A stretch of 64,000 nucleotides of DNA from Paenibacillus sp. 481. Lineage in GTDB: Bacteria > Bacillota > Bacilli > Paenibacillales > Paenibacillaceae. Below, in pieces: positions 51,710-60,353 of the stretch. The notes beneath the pieces were generated by a model. It was not told where the DNA came from, searched no databases, and saw only the letters and a program-made list of their open reading frames with translations. The stretch covers positions 2,486,501 to 2,550,500 of the forward strand of contig NZ_CP075175.1 in NCBI RefSeq assembly GCF_021223605.1, given 5' to 3'. Numbering within the stretch: the stretch's first letter is position 1; each line of letters begins with the position of its first letter. The translations under genes and the position numbers were made by a program.

Positions 51710-52561
51710 ATGATGTGGGAAAAACGATCCAAGTTTATTTTTGCGTCGTGCCTCCTGATTGCCGGAACGTTGCTTAGTCAAATGTGCTTGTACGTGTTTT
51801 ATTTTTTGCTCGACAAGGAATTGAGACTGAATATTTTTCAACTGTGTCAAAGTGTCCTTCAATATTATGGCCTGACACGGTTGGGACATGTATTTGACGC
51901 ATTTGTCTTCTTAACGGTTGCTCTTATCATTGGTGTAGCTGCTAGACAGCTGTACTTATGCAGGCGCATGTCCAACAAAATGTTAAGGCTTCAAAATGAA
52001 GCATTAACGATGCAACTGAATGAGATTTACAGCGAACGGGAGAAGTCGATCACGGTTATCGATCATCCAGAGCCTATTGCGGTCACGATGGGATTGTTTA
52101 ATCCACGTATTGTGATTTCGACAGGACTCATTCATTTGCTCGACGATGACGAGTTGGAAGCGGTCATACATCATGAAATGCATCATAGACATCAGGCTGA
52201 CCCGTTGAAGTCATTTGTACTTTATTTGTTTGCCGCGGTGCTATGGTTTATACCGATATTAAAATGGTCACACGAAACATACAAAATGCTCAAAGAAGTG
52301 ATGGCTGACCATTACTCGATTAATAAGATAGGCAGCGCTACTCCGTTAGCAAGTGCCCTATTAAAGCTGGTGAAGTATAGACGAGCGCAGCAAATGCCTG
52401 CTGCTTGCATATCCTTGCTGGATTCGGCTGTTAATTATCGAATTCAAAAGCTTATCGATCCACAGACAGAGATAGGATTGAAGCTGCCAGTGGCACCAGC
52501 TATTATTTCGGCACATGCGCTTGTCGTATTATGTCCGGTGTTTATTTACGCACTGTTTTAA
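51710..52561 (+). CDS. Membrane M56-type metalloprotease (BlaR1-like without sensor domain)
   Basis: 283 residues. Membrane helices flank a cytoplasmic zinc-protease segment with HHEMHHRHQADPLKSFVLYL (HExxH) and the downstream Glu in EVMADHYS. It resembles the protease half of BlaR1/MecR1 but ends after the last helix with no extracellular penicillin-binding domain. By analogy it should cleave the adjacent BlaI-type repressor in response to an unknown signal. AAGGA in the end of the repressor gene sets the start. Confidence 0.83.
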   Translation: MMWEKRSKFIFASCLLIAGTLLSQMCLYVFYFLLDKELRLNIFQLCQSVLQYYGLTRLGHVFDAFVFLTVALIIGVAARQLYLCRRMSNKMLRLQNEALTMQLNEIYSEREKSITVIDHPEPIAVTMGLFNPRIVISTGLIHLLDDDELEAVIHHEMHHRHQADPLKSFVLYLFAAVLWFIPILKWSHETYKMLKEVMADHYSINKIGSATPLASALLKLVKYRRAQQMPAACISLLDSAVNYRIQKLIDPQTEIGLKLPVAPAIISAHALVVLCPVFIYALF

Positions 52562-52577
52562 TTTTTTTAGACAATTA

Positions 52578-52594
52578 CACTACATTATGTAGTG
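52578..52594. promoter_or_regulatory. BlaI-type operator before doxX
   Basis: CACTACATTATGTAGTG is a perfect 17-base palindrome, identical in half sites to 51262-51278. Confidence 0.75.
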
Positions 52595-52650
52595 CTAAAG
52601 TCACAAAACAAAGATGTGGCTTAAGGTGAAATAGGAGAGGAGATATACTG

Positions 52651-53148
52651 ATGATTCAATTTTTGAGGACGGAAGACAAGTTTGTAAAATGGGTGCTTTT
52701 GCTGATTAGGTTGTACTTGGGTTGGGCATGGTTGAAAGCAGGACTTGCGAAATATCAAGGCGGTGGCTTTGACGCTAGTGGCATGCTTAAAGGGGCTATC
52801 GCTAACGCGAATGGCGAAAAGCCTAACGTGCCCGATTGGTGGGGAACGTTCCTAGAATCGTTTGCATTGCCGTACGTGGATTTGTTTAACTTTATCGTTC
52901 CGCTTGGTGAAGTGCTGGTAGGACTCGGATTGATCGTAGGACTCTTTACGAAGACAGCCGTATTTTTCGGGATCGTAATGAACTTTGCATTCTTGTTTAG
53001 TGGGGTTGTTAAAGTTAATCCGACGATGATTATATTGTCGCTGATTATTCTTGTGTCTTTGTACCAAGCAGGCAAAATTGGCGTAGATGGCTTCTTGAAG
53101 AAGAAAAATATTTCGTTGTTCAAGGGCAGCCGTTCAAGCGCTGCTTAA
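52651..53148 (+). CDS. DoxX family membrane protein
   Basis: 165 residues, four membrane segments: LLLIRLYLGWAWLKAGLAKY, LPYVDLFNFIVPLGEVLVGL, LFTKTAVFFGIVMNFAFLFS and TMIILSLIILVSLYQAGKIG. DoxX-type proteins are linked to quinone or thiosulfate redox and thiol stress. GGAGAGGAG precedes the ATG. Its operator ties it to the BlaI-type repressor upstream. Confidence 0.87.
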   Translation: MIQFLRTEDKFVKWVLLLIRLYLGWAWLKAGLAKYQGGGFDASGMLKGAIANANGEKPNVPDWWGTFLESFALPYVDLFNFIVPLGEVLVGLGLIVGLFTKTAVFFGIVMNFAFLFSGVVKVNPTMIILSLIILVSLYQAGKIGVDGFLKKKNISLFKGSRSSAA

Positions 53149-53198
53149 CATATGATTATCACTTTATAAAATGACTTTAAGAAATTCAGGTTATCGAG

Positions 53199-53230
53199 AA
53201 CCCCTATCTTTTTTAAGATGAGGGGTTTTT
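53199..53230. terminator. Bidirectional terminator between doxX and the MFS gene
   Basis: AACCCCTATCTT with AAGATGAGGGGTT (one bulge), T run on the right and A-rich on the left. Confidence 0.75.
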
Positions 53231-54436
53231 CTTGTTTATATTCAGGTGCCTGAACTGGATGAGCCAAAATAGACCGCAACCGAAAGAAGTAAGGCCAATT
53301 ATAGCTCCCGCAGCTGAAATGCCGAGCGAATCAAATAGAAAGCCAAAGATAGCAAAGGACAATTGCATGACACCACCATACGTTGAATAATGGAACGTAA
53401 ACACGCGTCCTCTTACGGATTCAGGTGTATTTATTTGCAGCAAATACGTATCCAAGGGCACAATGACGCCCGAGCTGATGCGCATTAGAAGCAGCATGAT
53501 TGCTCCCCATTCGAATGTCGTCAGCTGGGTAAGCAAAGTGAAAAATAGTGCTTGGGTTAAGTAGGCTACCCCGTATGCTAAGTTTGCCCTTCTATGGTCG
53601 GACCCTATAAATTGTTTAACTAGCAATGCGCCAATCAATAGACCGACGCCATCGATAGCAAACAACAGCCCAATGCCTAAACCGCCCATATGATAGACGG
53701 AATTCCCTAACAAAGGGATGAGGATCGAGTATCCGCCTCCGGCCAAGCCCCAACTAATTCCGATTAAAATGATGGATCGGGCTACACGATTTGTTCGAAC
53801 CTCCGTTATACCCTCTTTGAGTGCAGCCCAATAAGGCAGCTTATGTACAAGAGTAGCCGAGCGTTCCGACCACTTGATTTGATAAATGCATATGGCAGAC
53901 CATAGATAGGATACCGAATTGAGGGCGAAGCATAATATAGGTGAAAAAATAGCGGCTGCTACACCTCCAGCAACAGCTCCTACTATACGCATAATGCTCG
54001 TTATGGTTGAATTCAAGGCGTTTGCTTCGGGTAAATCTTCTCGTGATACGAGCTGCGAGATAGCTGTTTGTTGAGCAGGGTCGAACAATATCCCGGATAT
54101 GCCCAGGCATAACGCACCAATATAGAGTAATGAGGGGGCCTGCGTGAGATAGGCCATAATAAATAGCAACGCAAAGACGGCTCGCAGTAAGTCAGACACC
54201 ATCATGATCGTCCTCTTCGAGAAGAAATCGACTAGAGGGCCAGCAAATGGCCCAATAATTACTGTAGGTAATGAACGGCATAGAAGGACGAGACCCATAG
54301 CTGAAGCCGAGTTTGTCATGGTCAACGTGACCTGTCCAAGTGCAATCTGGTTGAACCAGTCTCCCAATACGCTACCGCTCTTTGCTAGCCATAATTTTCG
54401 ATAGTTGCGATTACGTTGAAGTAGCCCCTTTTTCAT
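53213..54436 (-). CDS. Major facilitator superfamily transporter
   Basis: About 407 residues, twelve membrane segments, of the macrolide-efflux/MefA-like drug-exporter group: NRNYRKLWLAKSGSVLGDWF at the start, IIGPFAGPLVDFFSKRTIMM (the motif-A region) and ISRLV-type loops. Substrate unknown. I choose ATG 54436 because GGAG lies 10 bases upstream; ATG 54454 lacks a site. Confidence 0.82.
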   Translation of the reverse strand: MKKGLLQRNRNYRKLWLAKSGSVLGDWFNQIALGQVTLTMTNSASAMGLVLLCRSLPTVIIGPFAGPLVDFFSKRTIMMVSDLLRAVFALLFIMAYLTQAPSLLYIGALCLGISGILFDPAQQTAISQLVSREDLPEANALNSTITSIMRIVGAVAGGVAAAIFSPILCFALNSVSYLWSAICIYQIKWSERSATLVHKLPYWAALKEGITEVRTNRVARSIILIGISWGLAGGGYSILIPLLGNSVYHMGGLGIGLLFAIDGVGLLIGALLVKQFIGSDHRRANLAYGVAYLTQALFFTLLTQLTTFEWGAIMLLLMRISSGVIVPLDTYLLQINTPESVRGRVFTFHYSTYGGVMQLSFAIFGFLFDSLGISAAGAIIGLTSFGCGLFWLIQFRHLNINKKNPSS

Positions 54437-54570
54437 GGAATGCTTCATCTCCATCTATTTGTGTACGTATCTTCCTTAGACTCTAGCTCTGAGGGATATT
54501 TTAACATAACATAAATGACCTGAAATGAAGAACGGATTAAGTTTGGACGAGTGAATATGTCATGCAGTGT

Positions 54571-54617
54571 AAAAAAGAAGACCTTAGTATGTTAATAGAC
54601 ATACCTAGTCCTCTTCG
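54571..54617. terminator. Stem-loop after the barstar gene
   Basis: GTATGT-TAATAG-ACATAC inner stem inside imperfect GAAGACCTTA/TAGTCCTCTTC arms. Confidence 0.55.
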
Positions 54618-54899
54618 TCATTTTATCGTAAAACGTAGCTTTCCATGCGATTCTTTCTCCGCCGCTTTGAACGTTTGCACCATTCTGTCCGCATAATCCC
54701 CGAGCTGCTTGCGGGTCTGCTCATAATCACGCCACTCGATTTCGACAGGCAGCTCAACGTCGCACGTCAAGCAGTCCCACAACGCGTCTAGGTTGCCGCC
54801 ATAATAATCGGGCAGCTTGAGCTGCTGCTGAAGCAACTGATGGAGTTGTTCTTTGGACGTTATACTGCTGCCGTCGATAACGATTTTTTGCAAGCTCAC
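54618..54899 (-). CDS. Barstar family ribonuclease inhibitor
   Basis: 93 residues. Barstar core LPDYYGGNLDALWDCLTCDV with the interface residues Tyr32, Asp38, Trp41 and Asp42 equivalent to Tyr29, Asp35, Trp38 and Asp39 of barstar. It should bind and block the RNase encoded 18 bases upstream. AAGGAG-type site (GGAGAG) just before the ATG. Cytoplasmic. Confidence 0.92.
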   Translation of the reverse strand: MSLQKIVIDGSSITSKEQLHQLLQQQLKLPDYYGGNLDALWDCLTCDVELPVEIEWRDYEQTRKQLGDYADRMVQTFKAAEKESHGKLRFTIK

Positions 54900-54917
54900 C
54901 TCTCCTTTATAGCTCGA

Positions 54918-55430
54918 TTAAGGAATACGTTGAAATGTCCTGTAATGGTCTTCTGTCTTATAGTATAAGCCGTCATTGGAGTATACGAGACGGAATTTAC
55001 CGCGATGCCCACCATGATAATTAATGTCGGCTTCAGTCCATTTTCGGTTGCTTGCTTTAGGCAACAAACCTTCCGCATTGGAAAATACATCGCCGCCAAT
55101 ACTCATCTTGGGCGCGACGACTTGTAAATTGCCTTCTCGTGGTACCCAGCCGCAATTTTTAGCAGCGGACTTCTTTATATAGTTGGGTGGAAGTTTGTTG
55201 TGTTCTTTTAAGTAGGCAACGACTTCATCGTAGGTAGTTAACGGTTGAAGCTGGGGATCAAGTCCACATGTGTGAGCAGTACGTTCTGCACGTGCGGATT
55301 GATCCGACTCCAAGGACTTGTCCGACTGAGGTGTTACTTGCTTAGCAGGGGGAAATGTGACACATCCAACCAAGCCTGCAATTAAGCAGACAATATATAC
55401 AATGCTGAGCGTTTGCACCCACTTTTTCAT
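54918..55430 (-). CDS. Barnase-type ribonuclease with lipobox
   Basis: 170 residues. The catalytic domain (about 60-170) keeps every barnase active-site residue: Lys79 (HNKLPPNY), Glu133 (TEADINY), Arg143 and Arg147 (HRGKFRLVY) and His162 (DHYRTF), aligned to K27, E73, R83/R87 and H102. The N-terminal signal ends in LVGC, a lipobox, followed by a ~35-residue Ser/Glu-rich linker, so it may be a surface lipoprotein rather than freely secreted. Paired with barstar for self-protection. Extra Cys (TCG, NCG) could form a disulfide. Confidence 0.9.
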   Translation of the reverse strand: MKKWVQTLSIVYIVCLIAGLVGCVTFPPAKQVTPQSDKSLESDQSARAERTAHTCGLDPQLQPLTTYDEVVAYLKEHNKLPPNYIKKSAAKNCGWVPREGNLQVVAPKMSIGGDVFSNAEGLLPKASNRKWTEADINYHGGHRGKFRLVYSNDGLYYKTEDHYRTFQRIP

Positions 55431-55583
55431 TGCTTAAGACCACCTCACCATGGATTTTCCTTAAAAGTTATGCCCATTAAAAGAAAAAACCATAAGTATG
55501 TTATCCACATGTGGATAGTGATGGCGTAGGATACACGATGCCCGTCTAGTTGCCGCTAGTACACAGAATCGGATTGTCCACAT

Positions 55584-55621
55584 AAAAAAACCGAGTGAAC
55601 GCATCACGTCCACTCGGTTTA
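55584..55621 (-). terminator. Terminator of the chitinase gene
   Basis: AAACCGAGTG pairs with CACTCGGTTT; a run of Ts follows on the minus strand. Confidence 0.85.
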
Positions 55622-55633
55622 AACCACAGGCTG

Positions 55634-58456
55634 TTAATTAATTGTGTATTTCTTCGCGTCAATCGTAAGCGTCAGATTAGTCGGTCCACTAATCGGCACG
55701 TAGTAAACAAGGCTGAAATCTTCTGTTGCGCCAGGAGCGATGCTCTTCCAAGCGGACAACTTAACCGCTACGCGGTGGAAGTCACCTTTCAAGCCGCCAA
55801 CGTTGTTGCCCGTGTGGCCTGTAGAAATGACTTTCACATCGTCTCCGCTCCAGCTATTGAAGATCGCAGGTGAAGATGTCGGTACGTCGAACTCAATCAC
55901 CGAACCGCCTTTAATCGGAACAGCGCTGTTATTCGTCACACGCATAATCGGGTTGATCGGATAGTTCTGGTCACCCAACTTAAAGCCTGTAAACTGAACT
56001 TTAACGTCCAGTTTGTCCACTGGAAGTGGAGTTGCGCTGTTTTTGTTGCCATACGGTGTTGCCGCTACAAACTTGCTGTGAATCAAACGAGTCAACGTAG
56101 AGCCGATGAAGTACTCGCCTTTGCCGTTATTACGTTGTTGGTGGAAATCATAGTCTCCAGCCAACTCCCAAATCATAATACCGCCAATGCCGTTTTTGAC
56201 GACATAGTCGGCTTTGGCAGCCATTGATTGCTCATCTTCAGTAGACAAGTATACGCGCTTCTGTGGGTTCCACAACCATGGAGCGACAAGCGTCGCATCG
56301 TAGTGGCGTCCATACGTTCCTGTCAGTGGAGCATTTTGCAGGCCGTACATGTTCAGGTACGAGCCTTTAATGCCTTTTTCAAGGTTCATCGTGTGCCACA
56401 ATGGGTTAGAACCTGCACCAAGCTCTCTACCTTGCTCGTCTTTGTCGTGCCAGATGTTATCAATGCCCACAGCGCCATCGCCGCAAGCTGTTAAGCCTGT
56501 TGGACAGTTTTTGCCAACAGCAGTTCCCCACAGACCGTTCGTACCGCCGGTCACATTTTGGAAGCCGCGTGTATAATACGGCACACCGATGTTAATACGT
56601 CCTGCTTGCATCAGACCACGCATATAGTGATAAGCCCAGTCTGTGTTCAAATAGCCGATACCACCGTATTGCGCAGTCGAATAGATGCCTGCTTTTTTCA
56701 ACTCAGCATCGTTGCCATCGTCGAACAAAGCTGCGTTGGGACCTACAAATTCGTTCCATGCGCCGTGAAGGTCATAAGACATAATGTTGACATAGTCCAA
56801 ATATTTAAGTGCTTGGAACGTTTCCATTCCGCGCAGCAAGTAACCGGAAGATGGAGACGCGATTGTTAAGTAGTAGTACTTGCCGTCTTGAGCAGACGCT
56901 TGGTCAAGCTTAACGCGCAACGTCTTCATCAGCTCATCATAGCTTGCCACTAAGCCTTTCAGACGCGGTGTTGAGTAATTCCAGTCAAGCGGATTTCCTG
57001 CTTTTTGCATCGTTGTTGGGTATTCGTAGTCGATGTCTGCGCCATCAAAGTTGTATTGACGCAAAAATTGAACAACGGAATCCGCGAACGTGTTAATACC
57101 AGCGTGGTTGATGGTGCCGTCTGCATTTGTCGTCATCGAGTAGAAGCCGCCATTTGCAACACGATTGCCTGCATCATCAAAATAGCCGCCTGTTTCCGCC
57201 CAGCCACCAATGGACACGAGCGTTTTTACACCAGGGTTTTGCTTCTTGAATTTATTCAGTTGGTTCAGATGACCTTTGTAAGGCAATGTTGGGTCCATTG
57301 CTGCCTCTGGATATTCTGGCCAAGTCAGGCCTAACGCTGGATTGCTCGCGGTAGCGCTTCCAACAGAGACTTGGTTGCTGCCATTAATGTGAGCGAACGC
57401 ATAGTTGATGTGCGTCATTTGCTTCCATGGAATGTCGGAAGCCAAGTATTTAGGCTGATTGTTTTTACCTGTTCTCCAGCTTGTAAAGTAACCGATAATG
57501 CGACGTTTGGAGTCGTTAGCCAACTTCTCGCGGCCTTCTTGATCATAGACGTTGCAATATGGAATACCTTTTACGCCGGAGTTATAAAGCCCTTCAGGAC
57601 GACAAGCATCGTTAGGATCTACTACTCCTGCTTCGGTTGTAACATCCAAGATATTGCTAGCAGCGGATTCAAGTCCTTCGCTGTCTTTTGCTTTTACTGT
57701 AAACGTGTACTTTGTATTTGGATTCAAGCCTGCTACCGTTACCGTTGTACCTACAGCCGTCTGTACAGCACCGTTGTAGTATACCGTGTAGCCAGCAACT
57801 TGCTTATCATCACTTGATGCAGCCCATGTTAAGGACACGGAATTTGCTGTTTTTGCTGTCAGAGCTAATGTTGTCGGAGCAGTTGGTGGTTGGTTACCTG
57901 GCAGTGGTGTTTGGCCAGTTGTAGCCTCTACGATGTTGCTAGCTGCTGACAATAGTCCTTCATTGTCTTTCGCTTTTACTGTAAACGTGTATTTCGTGTT
58001 AGGAGTCAGGCCGGCAACGGTTGCGTTCGTAGCCGCAACGTTCTGCTCAGCGCCGTTGTAAGACAAGACGTATTCAGCAACTTGTTTGTCGTCAGTAGAA
58101 GCACCCCATGTTAACGATACAGAAGTATACGTTGTACCTGTAACCGTTAAGTTAGCTGGTACCGATGGTGCTTGATTGCCAGGGTTCGTACTGGAGCAAG
58201 GGCCCAAGTTCTCCCACACGCCACTTGTGCCTGGCTTCTCACCTTGTGTCCACCACTTTGCACGCCATTCTTGTCCGTTTTCGGACGCAGTGTGGCCGCC
58301 TGTATACACTTTTGCTGCACTCCACGCTGCGGAGCAGACTTTAGTTGCGGCATTCGCCACCGCAGGAGCAAATGAAATGGAACTTAATATTAAAGTGAAA
58401 ATAAGAGAAAAGATAAACATTTTTTTAGTACCATTTTTCATGGCAACTGTACACAA
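55634..58456 (-). CDS. Multidomain GH18 chitinase
   Basis: 940 residues. Signal peptide to about 36; chitin-binding module CBM5/12 (~38-88, SAAWSAAKVYTGGHTASENG with Trp-rich end EWRAKWWTQGE); two fibronectin type III domains (~96-181 and ~190-276), near-duplicates sharing TPNTKYTFTVKAKD-type strands; GH18 barrel with FDGADIDYEYP (catalytic Glu478), SIGGW and NIMSYDLHG; a C-terminal beta-sandwich of about 110 residues resembling a carbohydrate-binding module. Secreted, degrades chitin. TTG 58456 has GGAG 9 bases upstream; ATG 58441 is the alternative. Confidence 0.93.
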   Translation of the reverse strand: MCTVAMKNGTKKMFIFSLIFTLILSSISFAPAVANAATKVCSAAWSAAKVYTGGHTASENGQEWRAKWWTQGEKPGTSGVWENLGPCSSTNPGNQAPSVPANLTVTGTTYTSVSLTWGASTDDKQVAEYVLSYNGAEQNVAATNATVAGLTPNTKYTFTVKAKDNEGLLSAASNIVEATTGQTPLPGNQPPTAPTTLALTAKTANSVSLTWAASSDDKQVAGYTVYYNGAVQTAVGTTVTVAGLNPNTKYTFTVKAKDSEGLESAASNILDVTTEAGVVDPNDACRPEGLYNSGVKGIPYCNVYDQEGREKLANDSKRRIIGYFTSWRTGKNNQPKYLASDIPWKQMTHINYAFAHINGSNQVSVGSATASNPALGLTWPEYPEAAMDPTLPYKGHLNQLNKFKKQNPGVKTLVSIGGWAETGGYFDDAGNRVANGGFYSMTTNADGTINHAGINTFADSVVQFLRQYNFDGADIDYEYPTTMQKAGNPLDWNYSTPRLKGLVASYDELMKTLRVKLDQASAQDGKYYYLTIASPSSGYLLRGMETFQALKYLDYVNIMSYDLHGAWNEFVGPNAALFDDGNDAELKKAGIYSTAQYGGIGYLNTDWAYHYMRGLMQAGRINIGVPYYTRGFQNVTGGTNGLWGTAVGKNCPTGLTACGDGAVGIDNIWHDKDEQGRELGAGSNPLWHTMNLEKGIKGSYLNMYGLQNAPLTGTYGRHYDATLVAPWLWNPQKRVYLSTEDEQSMAAKADYVVKNGIGGIMIWELAGDYDFHQQRNNGKGEYFIGSTLTRLIHSKFVAATPYGNKNSATPLPVDKLDVKVQFTGFKLGDQNYPINPIMRVTNNSAVPIKGGSVIEFDVPTSSPAIFNSWSGDDVKVISTGHTGNNVGGLKGDFHRVAVKLSAWKSIAPGATEDFSLVYYVPISGPTNLTLTIDAKKYTIN

Positions 58457-58734
58457 ACAAATCCTCTCCTTTGACTAGTTAAATTTCAATTTGAAACAGG
58501 AATTTAATTACTTTTATCACCTCCTTGCTTCTATTATAAATACAGTTTGATATAGAAATAGGGGTAATTTTCTATGATTAGGGGGAATTTTGTCTATCAG
58601 GAGCGAAAAATGTTGAAATAGAGCCAGTTGTCACCTAAAAGTTTTTTAAAATATTTTTTTGCATCTATTTCCATGCGGCGCTCGTATTAATAGATAAGTA
58701 CGTTTTCTCTTTACCATTTTAAGGGGGTAACACA

Positions 58735-59112
58735 ATGGGATTTCTCGATGGTTTATTAGGAAATGCATCAGAAGTTAATATTAATGAAGTAAATAAGGAA
58801 TTCGGTAAGCTGCTTTCCAGCTCTGAACAGATTGAAAAAGCGTATCAGGTCATCCGCGACTTATTTATTTTTACAAATAAGCGTTTGATCTTGGTAGATA
58901 AACAAGGAATCACAGGTAAAAAGACAGAGTTCCTATCGATTCCATATAAGAGCATTACGTATTTCAGTGTTGAAACGGCGGGAAGCTTTGATTTGGATGC
59001 CGAATTGAAAATTTGGATCTCGGGATCTGCAACGCCAATTCAAAAGAAATTCAATAAGAACTTGAACATTTATTCAGTGCAAGGTGTGCTAGCCGATTAT
59101 GTGTTGAAGTAG
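58735..59112 (+). CDS. Bacterial PH-domain protein (bPH_1)
   Basis: 125 residues, single PH domain: MGFLDGLLGNASEVNINEVN, LFIFTNKRLILVDKQGITGK, YFSVETAGSFDLDAELKIWI and VQGVLADYVLK, typical of the YdjG/YvbH-group PH family in Firmicutes. Binding partner unknown. AAGGGGG-type site precedes the ATG. It recalls the gene at 44176-44790 but lacks its C-terminal oligomerisation region. Confidence 0.85.
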   Translation: MGFLDGLLGNASEVNINEVNKEFGKLLSSSEQIEKAYQVIRDLFIFTNKRLILVDKQGITGKKTEFLSIPYKSITYFSVETAGSFDLDAELKIWISGSATPIQKKFNKNLNIYSVQGVLADYVLK

Positions 59113-59122
59113 GTTATATGTG

Positions 59123-59165
59123 AAAAAAGACTACGCTCAAGGTTTCCCTTGTGCGTAGTCTTTTT
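59123..59165. terminator. Bidirectional terminator between the PH gene and the phosphotransferase
   Basis: AAAAAGACTACGC with GCGTAGTCTTTTT, inner CAAGG/CCTTG. Confidence 0.85.
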
Positions 59166-59175
59166 GTGTTCTGTA

Positions 59176-60156
59176 TTATGGCCAAGGCTGCTCGAACTTC
59201 ACTCTATCTTCGTCACATAGCTCTGCTAAATGTTCCTTTAGGCCGTCATACCAGTCAGGCGCATCACTGATGACACTGTCCTGTAAACTGTACAGCACCC
59301 TCGCAAAGCCGTATAAGTTCGCAAAACGTGCAAAGCGCGGAAATTGATCGACAATCGATTCATCCAAGGGCCGAACGGAGCGGTAGCCCTGCAAAAAGGC
59401 TTCAAATAGTTCTCCTGTCTCGTCCTCTTCACGTAAATCTGACGTCGCGGACATAATGTCCATGCCGAACCAATGGTACATGGAATCATCAAAGTCGATA
59501 GCGTTAATGCGGGTGTCGCTCTCAGCCCAAAATATATTGTCTTGTTGAAAATCATAGTGAATGAGCCCGTATTGCTCTGATGAAACAGGCAATTCAGATA
59601 GCCACTGTGCGATGCGATCGCATTCGGTTCGCGCAGCCTGCTCTGAAGGATGCTGTTCTAAGATGGAACGGACAAATCGCAGGGAGTCCTGCCAGCTTCC
59701 GCGCTGCTCGTGCGCAGGGCGGTAGATTTGTGATAACTCATGAAGCGTCGCTAAGGATGCGCCCCACTTTACAGCGTGGAGTCCCACCATTTCATCAATA
59801 TCGAGCTGCTCACCATCGGCTTCACTAAATGCGACAGCATAGTAAGTTCCGTTCGATGTATGCAGCGATTCGACGAGGTTACCCTGCTTAGATGGCAGCG
59901 GAGTAACACACGGGTAGTCGTTTGCCTGTAAATATTGCATAAACTGCAGTTCTGCACAAATGTGTTCATACGAACGATCCTGCTCATGTGCAAAGCGCAA
60001 AAAGCAGACGTGTTCATTTTGTTTGAATTGATACACGAAATTGGAGCTCGCACGCCAAAATTGCAGCGAGTCCTTGTCGTAATCCCAATGCTGGATAAGT
60101 TGCTTGGCTACGGCATTATCTTTGAGGCCGATCACCATAGTTTGTAAATTCATCAT
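59176..60156 (-). CDS. Phosphotransferase of the APH/choline-kinase family
   Basis: 326 residues. Catalytic loop YGLIHYDFQQDNIFW (HxDxxxxN) and metal motif NAIDFDDSMYHWFGMDI. Same fold as the gene at 374-1393 but not a close paralogue. Substrate unknown. AGGAGG about 10 bases before the ATG. A ~200-base leader upstream may encode a short peptide. Confidence 0.85.
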   Translation of the reverse strand: MMNLQTMVIGLKDNAVAKQLIQHWDYDKDSLQFWRASSNFVYQFKQNEHVCFLRFAHEQDRSYEHICAELQFMQYLQANDYPCVTPLPSKQGNLVESLHTSNGTYYAVAFSEADGEQLDIDEMVGLHAVKWGASLATLHELSQIYRPAHEQRGSWQDSLRFVRSILEQHPSEQAARTECDRIAQWLSELPVSSEQYGLIHYDFQQDNIFWAESDTRINAIDFDDSMYHWFGMDIMSATSDLREEDETGELFEAFLQGYRSVRPLDESIVDQFPRFARFANLYGFARVLYSLQDSVISDAPDWYDGLKEHLAELCDEDRVKFEQPWP

Positions 60157-60195
60157 TCGTGTTTTTCCTCCTGCGCTTGGCGAGAGGAACGTGTT

Positions 60196-60264
60196 CTAGG
60201 AGAGAAGCGTCCCTCTCACCAGCATCATTTTATTAGAACGTCCGAGCATTTCATTAATTGTCAA
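60196..60264 (-). CDS. Candidate 22-codon leader peptide
   Basis: Starts at TTG 60264 with AAGGAG 8 bases upstream and reads NEMLGRSNKMMLVRGTLLS to TAG 60196. It lies between the ABC transporter and the phosphotransferase gene it would lead. Only the ribosome binding site and clean frame support it; no family recognised. Confidence 0.3.
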   Translation of the reverse strand: MTINEMLGRSNKMMLVRGTLLS

Positions 60265-60353
60265 TTTAATCACTCCTTCCGAAATATAAAAAAAGGAAAT
60301 AAGCCACTGTGATAGTTTACCTAAAATTAACCAATTTGTGAAGAGCGAATTGT

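Noticed and set aside
57371-57817. 148-codon plus-strand frame within the chitinase
   Set aside because: Antisense shadow of a strongly conserved coding region.
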